DNA of 18,335 nucleotides. It comes from Wenzhouxiangella sp. GTDB lineage: Bacteria; Pseudomonadota; Gammaproteobacteria; Xanthomonadales; Wenzhouxiangellaceae. Both the position numbers and the translations under genes were made by a program. The DNA is taken from the NCBI GenBank assembly GCA_007123575.1, contig SKKV01000010.1, positions 1 to 18,335 of the forward strand, read 5' to 3'. Positions 1 to 6,282 of the stretch are shown here, one piece after another. Each line of letters opens with the position of its first letter. The first letter of the stretch is position 1. The notes below the pieces were generated by a model. That model worked only from the letters and a program-made list of their open reading frames with translations, was not told the origin of the DNA and searched no databases.

Positions 1-97
1 ATTCGCCCGTCTTTGGCCGCCCAGTAGCCTGCTCTATCGGGTTTGTCAATGGAACCGTCCTGGCCGACTTCGAAATCGCATTGAAAAGCCCGAAATC

Positions 98-174
98 TGG
101 CGCGCCCGGCAGGATTCGAACCTGCGACCCCTGCCTTCGGAGGGCAGTACTCTATCCAGCTGAGCTACAGGCGC
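98..174 (-). tRNA. tRNA-Arg (anticodon CCG)
   Basis: Read on the minus strand, this 77-nt sequence folds as a full cloverleaf. The acceptor strand GCGCCTG (174 to 168) pairs with CGGGCGC, followed by discriminator G and an encoded CCA (100-98). The anticodon stem CTGCC/GGCAG encloses the loop CTCCGAA, giving anticodon CCG, which reads arginine codon CGG. The T arm carries GGTTCGAATCC. The acceptor stem has one G-U pair; the displaced 5' half at 218-257 begins GCGCCCG and would pair perfectly. A TATAAT box lies 15 nt upstream (195 to 190). The gene is the integration target of the elements to its right. Confidence 0.96.
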
Positions 175-189
175 ACTGGGAGAATCAGG

Positions 190-195
190 ATTATA
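190..195 (-). promoter_or_regulatory. -10 box of tRNA-Arg
   Basis: A perfect TATAAT on the minus strand ends 15 nt upstream of the tRNA 5' end. The -35 is weak (CTGACG-like at 15 bp spacing). This promoter differs from those beside the two displaced tRNA 5' halves (268-273 and 3466-3471), so the promoter now serving the intact tRNA probably arrived with the latest integration event. Confidence 0.55.
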
Positions 196-217
196 CAGGA
201 AACGGAATGACGTCAGT

Positions 218-251
218 CTTCGGAGGGCAGTACTCTATCCAGCTGAGCTAC
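218..251 (-). repeat. displaced tRNA-Arg 5' half, attachment-site core copy 2
   Basis: These 34 bases are identical to 135-168, which runs from the anticodon loop to position 7 of the intact tRNA, and to 3416-3449. Similarity stops inside the anticodon stem-loop, so this is a 5' half only. It continues through an acceptor strand (to 257) that would pair perfectly with the resident 3' half. A TATAAT box (273 to 268, minus) lies 10 nt upstream. The arrangement fits a core (att) site left by site-specific integration that replaced the 5' half of the gene. Confidence 0.85.
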
Positions 252-425
252 GGGCGCGTGGGGCGTAATTATAGCAGAACGCTGGCCTTTTTCCTGCGCT
301 CAAAGAGCTTCTTAAGGCACTGAATTCATTGATTTATTCTCCACTCGTCTCGCTACCCGGCTGTAGGGACTTCTCAAATTGAAGTACACCTTGACCAACC
401 CACCAAGAACGCAGAAATCCCGCCC

Positions 426-458
426 GTGCCCAAATCGTGCCCATTTCGTGCCCAGGTC
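426..458. repeat. three 11-bp iterons (GTGCCCA-N4), copy A
   Basis: GTGCCCAAATC, GTGCCCATTTC and GTGCCCAGGTC follow one another without gaps at 426, 437 and 448. The 11-bp period is about one helical turn, so the sites face the same side of the DNA. The same array, unchanged, is at 3624-3656. Position between the core site and the integrase remnant suggests arm-type integrase binding sites; that function is inferred. Confidence 0.6.
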
Positions 459-766
459 GGTTGCCTGATGTTGCGTAAATGAGCCCTGCCCAGGACCTTC
501 CAGCTTGCCGATTCGGGCGCTTCGAAACTGGTCGGCAATCGATTGGAAACCACTGAGGATTCCGCTTGAGTACCGGTATGTCTATCCCCGGTCTCTCAGA
601 AAAGCGATGCTTAGGATACAACTGGCCGGCGGTTGAGGATGCAATTGGACGCTAGCTCAAGATGTAGGTGGGCCAACAAGAAGTGCACAATCGGACAAGG
701 GCTGAATTTAACGGCAGCTGATACCGGCGATGCATGAATCGGGCCCCTCGCCCGTATCAGAATCGA

Positions 767-886
767 CTAGATATCTTCATCCGGTACGTACTCCACCAAA
801 TCCTCGATCTTGCAACTGAAATAGGCGCAAAGCTTGTCCAGATGCTCGGTGCGCGCGTTCCAGCCAGGGTTGTTGAGAATTCTCGA
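767..886 (-). pseudogene. remnant of a small XRE-type (Cro/CI) regulator, element A
   Basis: On the minus strand the frame ending at TAG (769-767) reads LNNPGWNARTEHLDKLCAY followed by FSCKIEDLVEYVPDEDI. This is the C-terminal half of the small single-domain XRE regulators, whose tail has the form DKLCxYFxCxxxDLxEYVPD. Upstream the frame meets a stop, and traces of the preceding helix continue in another frame, so the gene is broken. It sits divergently beside the integrase remnant, where excision/integration control genes are commonly found. I am sure of the family tail, less of the exact extent. Confidence 0.65.
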
Positions 887-1003
887 TCAGGCCCTTCGGC
901 GGGCGGAAACTGCTGTTCATCTGGGAGGCCATCAAGCAGGACATGAGTGATTTCTCGATGGATAGCGCCCCGCTGGTGCCGATGGCCAACGGAGCGGTTA
1001 TCC

Positions 1004-1215
1004 GTGGGTAAGGTCCGCGCCCGTGCGGACAACGAGAAGTTGTTTCTCGACTTCTACTACCAGGGGGGGGCGCTGCCGGGAGCAGACGGCGCTGACCGAT
1101 ACGCGTTCCAATCGGCGCAAAGTGCAGCGGCTGTTGGAGCGGATTGAGACCGAAATTAAGGCCGGTCGCTTCGATTACGGGGCGACCTTTCCGGGAAGCG
1201 CTCGGGCGCTGGAAT
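1004..1215 (+). pseudogene. tyrosine integrase N-terminal fragment (DUF3596-type arm-binding domain), frameshifted
   Basis: From a GTG at 1004 the frame reads VGKVRARADNEKLFLDFYYQ, then continues one frame over as RCREQTALTDTRSNRRKVQ and ends near IKAGRFDYGATFPGS. This is the DUF3596-type arm-DNA-binding domain of phage and island integrases. The shift falls in a run of eight G (1063-1070); seven would restore the frame. After about residue 70 the core-binding and catalytic domains are absent. The piece lies just right of the repeat and divergent from the XRE remnant. A base-calling error in the G run is possible but would not restore the missing domains. Confidence 0.8.
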
Positions 1216-1629
1216 TTGCTGGCGCCAGTTTGGTCGCCGGCCGTTCAGTCGGGGGTCGGGGCGCTACCGGGCGCGATCAAGAGATCGATCGCACGCTGCA
1301 CAGCGCAGCCATCGTCGACCACCTGGTCCGCTGTTTCGGCAACCCGCCCCATGCACGGGAATTGGCCCTGGTGCTGGGACGCGGAACCGAAGCCTGCCCT
1401 CGCCAGCGGCACGGCGCCTGCAGGCTCCTCTGCCCGATCCTGACCACAACTCGGGTCTCGCGCATCGGCTGCGCGAGCGTATCAAAGAGCCCAAGTCTTC
1501 CCGACTGAAGTAACGAGACCTGAAAATCGATTAGTTTTTCTTTATATCTATGTGTATTTGTCGTTTCAAAATGGACTATATATTACATATGTAAAGTGAG
1601 ATCGGGCTTTACTTTATCGATATGCTAAT
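1216..1629. other. unassigned sequence between integrase remnant and AbiE operon
   Basis: No intact gene is recognised in 1216-1510. One plus-strand frame stays open and includes IVDHLVRCFGNPPHARELAL and then GRGTE; another ends LPDPDHNSGLAHRLRERIKE and stops near 1510. These pieces look protein-like and may be a decayed coding region fused to the integrase stub, but I cannot name a family. From about 1525 the base composition turns AT-rich, and this part carries the control region of the AbiE operon. Confidence 0.4.
1558..1612 (+). promoter_or_regulatory. candidate promoter and operator of AbiE module 1
   Basis: The AT-rich stretch before the antitoxin gene holds TTGTCG (1558-1563) and, 17 bp on, TATTAC (1581-1586), a weak -35/-10 pair. 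Overlapping and following it are a perfect palindrome TTACATATGTAA (1583-1594) and an inverted repeat GTAAAG-10-CTTTAC (1591-1596 and 1607-1612). AbiEi antitoxins are known to repress their own operons through inverted repeats near the promoter, so these are the natural operator candidates. Confidence 0.4.
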
Positions 1630-2466
1630 ATGTCCATCGTGAACGGACATAACCGAACTAATCTACAGAATCTGTTGGAGAGCGTTCCGCCGGGATTTCT
1701 GGTGGATTCTGCCTGGCTCGAAGCCAACAGTATCGGCCGCCGATCGGCGTATGGCTACGTCAAGCGTGGTTGGCTGGAGCGTCTTGCCCACGGGGTCTTT
1801 CGTCGCCCGGTGCCGCGTAGAAATCCTTCCAACAAAATCGACTGGCAGAGCTGTGTCCTTTCCATGCAGCACATCATGGGCTACCCGGTGCATGTGGGGG
1901 GCATGACGGCCCTGGCGCTTCAGGGCTACAGCCATTACCTGCCGCTTGGCGACCAATTGCCGGTCTGGCTCTACGGTTCAGCCACTCCAAACTGGCTCAA
2001 GAAACTGCAACTAGATGCCCCGCTGACTACCCGCAGCCGGTCGCTGTTTACCGACCCTGAGATCGGGCTGACGCAAGAGCAAGAGGGGCCGGGCCCAGGC
2101 AATACGGCGGCTTTGCCCTGGGACTGGACGATCAGGATGTCCACACCCGAGCGCGCCGTTGTTGAAGCCCTGGATGAACTCCCGCACCACGAAAGCTTTC
2201 ACAATGTGGAGATGGTTTTTGAAGGGCTCACGACCCTGCGCCCGAAGCTGCTGGATGCTTTGCTGAATGACTGCCGGAAGATCAAGGTCAGGCGACTGTT
2301 TTTCGTCTTCGCCGACCGCTACGGTCACGCCTGGCGCAAACGCCTTAATCCCGATGATTTCGACCTGGGGCGCGGTGATCGTGCTCTGGTCAAGGGTGGC
2401 AGACTCCACCCCCGCTACCGGATCGTTGTCCCAGAGGCGTTTGTAGAATCGGGGACGGGGCACTGA
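1630..2466 (+). CDS. abiEi: AbiEi-family antitoxin/autorepressor of type IV toxin-antitoxin module 1
   Basis: A 278-residue protein. Residues about 20-60 (GFLVDSAWLEANSIGRRSAY, then VKRGWLERLAHGVFRRP) form the N-terminal winged helix-turn-helix typical of AbiEi antitoxins. The rest resembles the AbiEi C-terminal domain (PVHVGGMTALALQGYSHYL; MSTPERAVVEALDELP near residues 173-188). In the family this protein binds its own promoter and counters the AbiEii nucleotidyltransferase without a stable toxin-antitoxin complex. The toxin gene starts one base after the stop codon, so the two form one operon. No clear ribosome-binding site precedes ATG 1630; a GTG at 1639 is an alternative start. The gene is intact although the integrase beside it is ruined. 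Confidence 0.85.
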   Translation: MSIVNGHNRTNLQNLLESVPPGFLVDSAWLEANSIGRRSAYGYVKRGWLERLAHGVFRRPVPRRNPSNKIDWQSCVLSMQHIMGYPVHVGGMTALALQGYSHYLPLGDQLPVWLYGSATPNWLKKLQLDAPLTTRSRSLFTDPEIGLTQEQEGPGPGNTAALPWDWTIRMSTPERAVVEALDELPHHESFHNVEMVFEGLTTLRPKLLDALLNDCRKIKVRRLFFVFADRYGHAWRKRLNPDDFDLGRGDRALVKGGRLHPRYRIVVPEAFVESGTGH

Positions 2467-2467
2467 A

Positions 2468-3397
2468 GTGATGCGTGAGGCGTATGTTGCGCAGCTTCGG
2501 CTTCTACTCCGCATCCTGCCGGTTGTCGCCGAGGAGACCGTGTTCGCCCTGAAAGGCGGTACAGCCATCAATCTTTTCTACCGCAATCTGCCCCGTCTCT
2601 CTGTCGACATAGACCTGACCTACCTGCCGGTCAAGGATCGTGCGGAAAGCCTGGCTGAGATCAATGAAGCGTTGGACCGGATCGCTGCACGAGTACACCA
2701 AGCTGTGAATGGCGCACAGGCACAGCGAATTGCTGGTGGCGGTGGTGGCGAGACCCGGGTTCTTGCCCGACTTGGCCGCGCTGAAGTCAAGATCGAAACC
2801 TCGCCGGTGGCGCGCGGCGTCGTCCATGAACCTGAGCTTCGGGCGGTGAGCCAGGCTGTCCAGGATCAATACGGGTTTGCCGAAATCCAGGTCGTATCGT
2901 TTGAAGATCTCTTTGGCGGAAAACTGCATGCCGCTTTGGACCGACAGCATCCACGGGATTTATTCGACGTTAAGCTGCTATACGAAAACGAGGGTCTGAC
3001 CGACGCGCTGTTTCGTACCTTCCTTGTTTACATGGCAAGCTCAAATCGTCCGCTGCATGAACTTCTCGAGCCACATCCCCATGACCTCGAGCAGCCCTAT
3101 CTGCAAGAGTTTGCAGGCATGACCCGTGAGCCGGTGGAGCTTGAAGAATTGCGCGCCACCCGGGAACGTCTGATCGGAGATATCCGATCCAGGTTTGATG
3201 CCAATATCACAGACTTCCTGCTGTCTCTGCATGACGCAGCACCTGACTTCAAATCCATCGGTCTGTCCCAAGCCGCTGAACTGCCGGCGGTGAGATGGAA
3301 GATGCAGAATCTCCAACGGCTGTTAGCAGAAAACCCACAGAAACACGTCGCCCAGCGTGAAGCGCTAAGCGCAATATTGAGCCGCTCGTCTTCATGA
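2468..3397 (+). CDS. abiEii: AbiEii/AbiGii-family nucleotidyltransferase toxin, module 1
   Basis: A 309-residue protein of the AbiEii toxin family (DNA polymerase beta-type nucleotidyltransferase fold). The first signature, KGGTAINLFY, is at residues 29-38; the two metal-binding aspartates lie in RLSVDIDLTYL (D47, D49). Further on come AEVKIET (105-111) and a conserved block with K152 and RDLFDVKLL (163-171). Known family members modify tRNA or similar targets with nucleotides and arrest growth, giving phage resistance by abortive infection. Start is GTG 2468, immediately followed by ATG 2471, either of which may be used; the gene is one base from the antitoxin stop. The stop lies only 18 bp before tRNA-half copy 3, so the operon is the last cargo of element A. 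Confidence 0.88.
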   Translation: MMREAYVAQLRLLLRILPVVAEETVFALKGGTAINLFYRNLPRLSVDIDLTYLPVKDRAESLAEINEALDRIAARVHQAVNGAQAQRIAGGGGGETRVLARLGRAEVKIETSPVARGVVHEPELRAVSQAVQDQYGFAEIQVVSFEDLFGGKLHAALDRQHPRDLFDVKLLYENEGLTDALFRTFLVYMASSNRPLHELLEPHPHDLEQPYLQEFAGMTREPVELEELRATRERLIGDIRSRFDANITDFLLSLHDAAPDFKSIGLSQAAELPAVRWKMQNLQRLLAENPQKHVAQREALSAILSRSSS

Positions 3398-3415
3398 TGT
3401 GAGCTGTGTGGACAT

Positions 3416-3449
3416 CTTCGGAGGGCAGTACTCTATCCAGCTGAGCTAC
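3416..3449 (-). repeat. displaced tRNA-Arg 5' half, attachment-site core copy 3
   Basis: These 34 bases are identical to 135-168 and 218-251. The acceptor strand beyond the core (GCGGCTG on the minus strand) no longer pairs fully with the resident 3' half, suggesting drift. A TATAAT box is retained at 3471 to 3466 (minus). This copy closes the 3.2-kb segment that starts at copy 2 and opens the next element. Confidence 0.85.
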
Positions 3450-3623
3450 AGCCGCATGATGCATAATTATAGCAGAACGCTGGCCTTTTTCCTGCGCTCA
3501 AAGAGCTTCCTAAATCACTGAATTTATTGTTTTATTTTCCGACCATCTCGCCATCCGACTATAAGCACTTCTCAAATTGAAGTACACCTTGACCTACCCA
3601 ACAAGAACGCAGAAATTCCGCCC

Positions 3624-3656
3624 GTGCCCAAATCGTGCCCATTTCGTGCCCAGGTC
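3624..3656. repeat. three 11-bp iterons (GTGCCCA-N4), copy B
   Basis: The array is identical to 426-458 although its flanks have changed. The unchanged iterons and tRNA cores inside a drifting repeat suggest that these are the functional integrase contact sites, or that they diverged recently. Arm-site function is inferred. Confidence 0.6.
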
Positions 3657-4020
3657 GGTTGCCTGATGTTGCGTAAATGAGCCCTGCCCAGGACCTTCCA
3701 GCTTGCCGATCGGGCGCTTCGAACTGGTCGGCAATCGATTGGAAACCATTGAGGATGCCGCTTGAGTACCGCTATATCTACTCTACTCCCAGTCTCTCAG
3801 AAGAGCGATGCTCAGGATACAACTGGCCGGCGGTTGAGGATGCAATTGGACGCTAGCTCAAGATGTAGGTGGGCCAACAAGAAGTGCGCAATCGGACAAG
3901 AGCTGAAATTAACGGTAGCTGATACCGGCGATGGATGAATCGAACCCCGCGCTCGTATCAGAATCGAATACATACCGTCGTTCGATACCTACTCCACCAA
4001 ATCCTCGACCGTGGATCTGA

Positions 4021-4340
4021 AAACTGTTCCTGGATTTCTACTACCAGAACATCCGTTGCCGGGCCGCCACCCATCAGCCCGACGGGCGCAGGTTGAGCTA
4101 CACCCGGATCAACAAGATCATGGGATTTGCCCGCCAGATTCTGGCCGAAGCTGCCGACCGCTTCGAGTTCCAGTCTTCTTACCGCGGCATCAAGTCCTTG
4201 CGCGCCGAGAGACCGGACATGCACCCATTTTCACTGGAGGAAGTTCAGCGGATTCTGAATCGCGTTCGGTCGGACTTTCGTCACTATCTGGCGATGCGGT
4301 TGCTGACTGGCATGCGCCGCTGCAGTGACCAGCTCAATCC
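4021..4340 (+). pseudogene. tyrosine integrase remnant, element B (arm stub plus core-binding domain, truncated)
   Basis: One frame runs from KLFLDFYYQNIRCRA, which matches the element A integrase at 1034-1085, straight into an integrase core-binding domain: INKIMGFARQILAEAADRFE, then RGIKSLRAERPDMHPFSLEE and LAMRLLTGMRR. The normal start is missing: a stop lies at 4018-4020, right after the XRE tail. Most of the arm domain between RCRA and the core domain is deleted. The sequence ends at the segment carrying the first catalytic Arg (TGMR), where unrelated sequence and the convergent toxin gene begin; the remaining catalytic residues, including the Tyr, are absent. The element can no longer move by itself. 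Confidence 0.8.
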
Positions 4341-5212
4341 CAGGGCAGGGACAAGTAAAGCTCCTTCACCACGCCAAAAGCCAAGTTGAAGTCCGGTAGC
4401 TCGCTGTCGATTTCGTCCTGGAGGAGGTGATAGCGGCTGCGTGAACGCTCGGCGACTTCCTGATCCTCAATCAGTTCGCGCGTGCATGGCAGATCGCGAG
4501 CGGCGAATTTGTGGCGCATGGCTGCCAATAGCCGAGCACGGTCATCGGCGGTTACCAGGTATCCCCCGCTGATTAGCCGATAGAGGTCGTAAACATCCTG
4601 GCGTCTGATTCGATCGCGGCGCGCGCCGGTTTGTTGAATCATGGCCCGATATTTTTCGGCGGCCTGATCGTAAAGGCTGTAGGCGGCCAATTCATGGCCA
4701 TCGATTGTGATTGAGGCGGGGTAGCAGGTTTGCTCGTTGAAGCTCAGGTCGATAAGAACGACCTTTGTACTCGGTCGACCCTGAACCATGCGCCGAAACT
4801 CCCTTTCTCCCTTGCTGGCGTAGCCAATCCTGATTCTGAGCGTCGGGAAGCTCGCATCCGGTGCAGGCGGCTTCATCTCGCGCTTCTGTACCCTGCAGAA
4901 TAGCTCGTCATCGGCATCGTGGCAGGCTGTCTCCAGCGCCCGATTCAACTCGGCAACAATTTCTTCTACATCCTCGTCCTGAACGGTGCGAATTGTTGAA
5001 AAATCCACATCTTTGGTATGGCGGTCGGTTCCGTAGCCAAGCGCCAACAGGACACCGCCCTTGACCACCATGGTTCCATTGAGCCTTTGGGACCGGGCAA
5101 CAGCCAGCAGGATTACGCGCATAACTCGCCGGACAAGGTGCTCGCCCGGATCGTCTGCCGCCGCTTCAACCCAAGCATCCACATCCACATGAGTCGATGG
5201 CAGTTCAGACAT
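4334..5212 (-). CDS. AbiEii-like nucleotidyltransferase toxin, module 2
   Basis: Start chosen at ATG 5212 (MSELPSTHVD; 292 residues), which overlaps the upstream antitoxin stop by 8 bp; a longer frame to 5287 lies wholly inside the antitoxin gene. The nucleotidyltransferase signature is VVKGGVLLALGYGTDRHTKD, residues 49-68, followed by VDF, with D68 and D70 as metal-binding candidates. LIDLSF holds a third acidic residue (D155). A later block has K187 and RRQDVYDLYRLI (203-214). This is a different AbiEii subfamily from module 1, with no obvious end-to-end similarity. The overlap implies translational coupling to the antitoxin. The 3' end abuts the integrase remnant at 4340, which marks a recombination junction. 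Confidence 0.82.
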   Translation of the reverse strand: MSELPSTHVDVDAWVEAAADDPGEHLVRRVMRVILLAVARSQRLNGTMVVKGGVLLALGYGTDRHTKDVDFSTIRTVQDEDVEEIVAELNRALETACHDADDELFCRVQKREMKPPAPDASFPTLRIRIGYASKGEREFRRMVQGRPSTKVVLIDLSFNEQTCYPASITIDGHELAAYSLYDQAAEKYRAMIQQTGARRDRIRRQDVYDLYRLISGGYLVTADDRARLLAAMRHKFAARDLPCTRELIEDQEVAERSRSRYHLLQDEIDSELPDFNLAFGVVKELYLSLPWD

Positions 5213-6128
5213 TGATTGAAAGCGCCCAGCGTTCAGAGTAGGTATCAGCGTAGTCGGCAGATGGATCGAGCTTTCGCGACCCGCCACGTACCACCTCCCC
5301 GGCCCATTTCTGCAGCTTCGGGTTTGCCGCCAGTGAAGCGTCGGCCGCTTCCAGAAGGTAGCCGGCTCTGGCCTGCTCTATCTTGTTGCCATGATGATCG
5401 ATCTCATTGACGATAGCTTCGAGATGTTTGGGCCCATGTTCCTCGAAGATCTCCATCACATGGTCGATGCCCCCGCATAAGTCCGGTTCACGAACCATAT
5501 CGAGGAAGCATCGTGCAACCGTGGCTATTCTGATTGCTCCATCGTCAACTCGCTTGAAGGCGGCCGAGTAGGCTTGATCCAGGCGACTGCTGTTCCAGAA
5601 GTGCAATGGGCGCTTCTTGATCGCGCCCATATCAATTGGCCGGTAAGCTGGCAACTTGGCCGCTCGGTACCATGGCCCCATATCCCCCAGTTGCGACTCC
5701 AACTTGGACGCAGCCAGGGTACGCCACAAACTCGGCGAGGGCCGTGTCAGGAAAATGGTCTTTGGCAGACGATCAGACAATCCGTGCCACACCATGGCGG
5801 TCAGATGCGACAGGTAGCTGAACGGATCAAGCGAGCAAATGGCTTTTTCCGGCTCGGGCACGCCGGCCATGCCAACCAGATATCCATGCAGTGTGCCGGT
5901 TGCCGGAAAGCGTTCGATACCGCCGAACTCCACCAGCGTCTTGCGAAAGTTTCGAAAGGACCTTCGCAGTGCCTCCGGCTCGACGGTCTCAAGCTCAGCT
6001 TGATCGCCCGCATCGCGCAGTGCCAGAAAGAAACACACGGCCAGATCCGCATCCTGGACCAAGGGGCGCTTCAATGCACGAAGATGCTGGGCGAACAGCC
6101 GGAGTCGCTTGCGGGAAATTCTGGGCAC
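5205..6128 (-). CDS. AbiEi-like antitoxin of type IV toxin-antitoxin module 2
   Basis: A 307-residue protein directly upstream of, and overlapping, the AbiEii-like toxin. It starts at GTG 6128, because an in-frame TAA lies immediately before it. Recognisable parts are DPFSYLSHLTAMVWHGLSDR (about 101-120), PLHFWNSSRL, and ATVARCFLDMVREPDLCGGI near residues 203-222, with the layout of the AbiEi antitoxins paired with this toxin subfamily. The basic N-terminus (ISRKRLRLFAQHLRALKRP) may belong to the DNA-binding part. By family analogy it represses its own promoter and neutralises the toxin. The promoter overlaps the 47-bp palindrome at 6137-6183. The partner context is stronger evidence than the sequence itself. 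Confidence 0.72.
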   Translation of the reverse strand: MPRISRKRLRLFAQHLRALKRPLVQDADLAVCFFLALRDAGDQAELETVEPEALRRSFRNFRKTLVEFGGIERFPATGTLHGYLVGMAGVPEPEKAICSLDPFSYLSHLTAMVWHGLSDRLPKTIFLTRPSPSLWRTLAASKLESQLGDMGPWYRAAKLPAYRPIDMGAIKKRPLHFWNSSRLDQAYSAAFKRVDDGAIRIATVARCFLDMVREPDLCGGIDHVMEIFEEHGPKHLEAIVNEIDHHGNKIEQARAGYLLEAADASLAANPKLQKWAGEVVRGGSRKLDPSADYADTYSERWALSINV

Positions 6129-6136
6129 TTACTTGA

Positions 6137-6183
6137 ATGAAGAATGTGGTAAATGTCCTAAGGACATTTACCACATTCTTCAT
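6137..6183. promoter_or_regulatory. perfect 47-bp palindrome, operator of AbiE module 2
   Basis: Two 23-bp arms pair exactly around a single central A at 6160. The centre reads TGTCCTAAGGACA, shared with the palindrome at 6236-6282. On the minus strand a consensus TTGACA (6194-6189) is followed after 17 bp by GTAAAT (6171-6166) inside the palindrome, placing the transcription start near the palindrome centre. Such an operator would block RNA polymerase when bound; the obvious ligand is the AbiEi-like protein encoded just downstream. Because transcription would start near the centre, the transcript should not form the full hairpin. Confidence 0.75.
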
Positions 6184-6188
6184 GCAGT

Positions 6189-6194
6189 TGTCAA
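6189..6194 (-). promoter_or_regulatory. -35 box of AbiE module 2 promoter
   Basis: Perfect TTGACA on the minus strand, 17 bp from a -10-like GTAAAT. It is the leftward one of two outward-facing consensus -35 boxes 28 bp apart. Confidence 0.55.
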
Positions 6195-6222
6195 CCAAAG
6201 CGCTAAGGGCTTACAACCAGGC

Positions 6223-6228
6223 TTGACA
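6223..6228 (+). promoter_or_regulatory. -35 box of an outward (rightward) promoter with no surviving gene
   Basis: Perfect TTGACA on the plus strand, 17 bp before TAAGCT (6246-6251), a weak -10 lying inside the second palindrome. The geometry mirrors the leftward promoter. No open reading frame follows that would explain it. Confidence 0.45.
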
Positions 6229-6235
6229 AATCAAT

Positions 6236-6282
6236 TATATCGGATTAAGCTCTGTCCTAAGGACAGAGCTTAATCCGATATA
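6236..6282. promoter_or_regulatory. second perfect 47-bp palindrome, same core operator
   Basis: Again two exact 23-bp arms around a single A (6259), with the same TGTCCTAAGGACA centre as 6137-6183; the outer arms differ completely between the two. The centres are 99 bp apart. The predicted rightward start also falls near the centre. Equal size, equal spacer and a shared core argue for one regulator binding both. Confidence 0.75.

Larger units (their letters stand above)
217..807. repeat. ~590-bp direct repeat, copy A (element end)
   Basis: This stretch matches 3415-4008 in the same orientation with scattered substitutions and a few 1-4 nt indels. In order it holds the tRNA 5' half, a TATAAT box on the minus strand, an inverted repeat ACTTC-7-GAAGT (369-385), three 11-bp GTGCCCA iterons (426-458), about 300 bp without a credible gene, and the last codons of an XRE-type regulator. 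The order matches an integrative-element end: core site, arm-type sites, regulator, integrase. Open frames in it are not supported as genes. Confidence 0.85.
3415..4008. repeat. ~590-bp direct repeat, copy B (element end)
   Basis: Same orientation and order as 217-807: tRNA 5' half, TATAAT, inverted repeat ACTTC-7-GAAGT (3567-3583), three iterons (3624-3656), and the XRE tail. Here the regulator frame is cut by TAG at 3991-3989 (DLVE followed by stop where copy A reads DLVEYVPD). No gene is credible inside the repeat. Copies A and B bracket about 3.2 kb, which includes AbiE module 1, so homologous recombination between them could delete that module. Confidence 0.85.

Noticed and set aside
1..97. 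Minus-strand open frame left of the tRNA (DFEVGQDGSIDKPDRAGYWA)
   Set aside because: Only about 30 codons, no start codon in frame and cut by the window edge; an open stretch this short is expected by chance.
426..458. Short regular repeats as a possible CRISPR array
   Set aside because: The unit is 11 bp with no spacers, and no cas genes are present.
334..621. 95-codon minus-strand frame inside repeat A
   Set aside because: The matching repeat B has indels that break the frame, and the sequence is better explained by iterons and element-end DNA.
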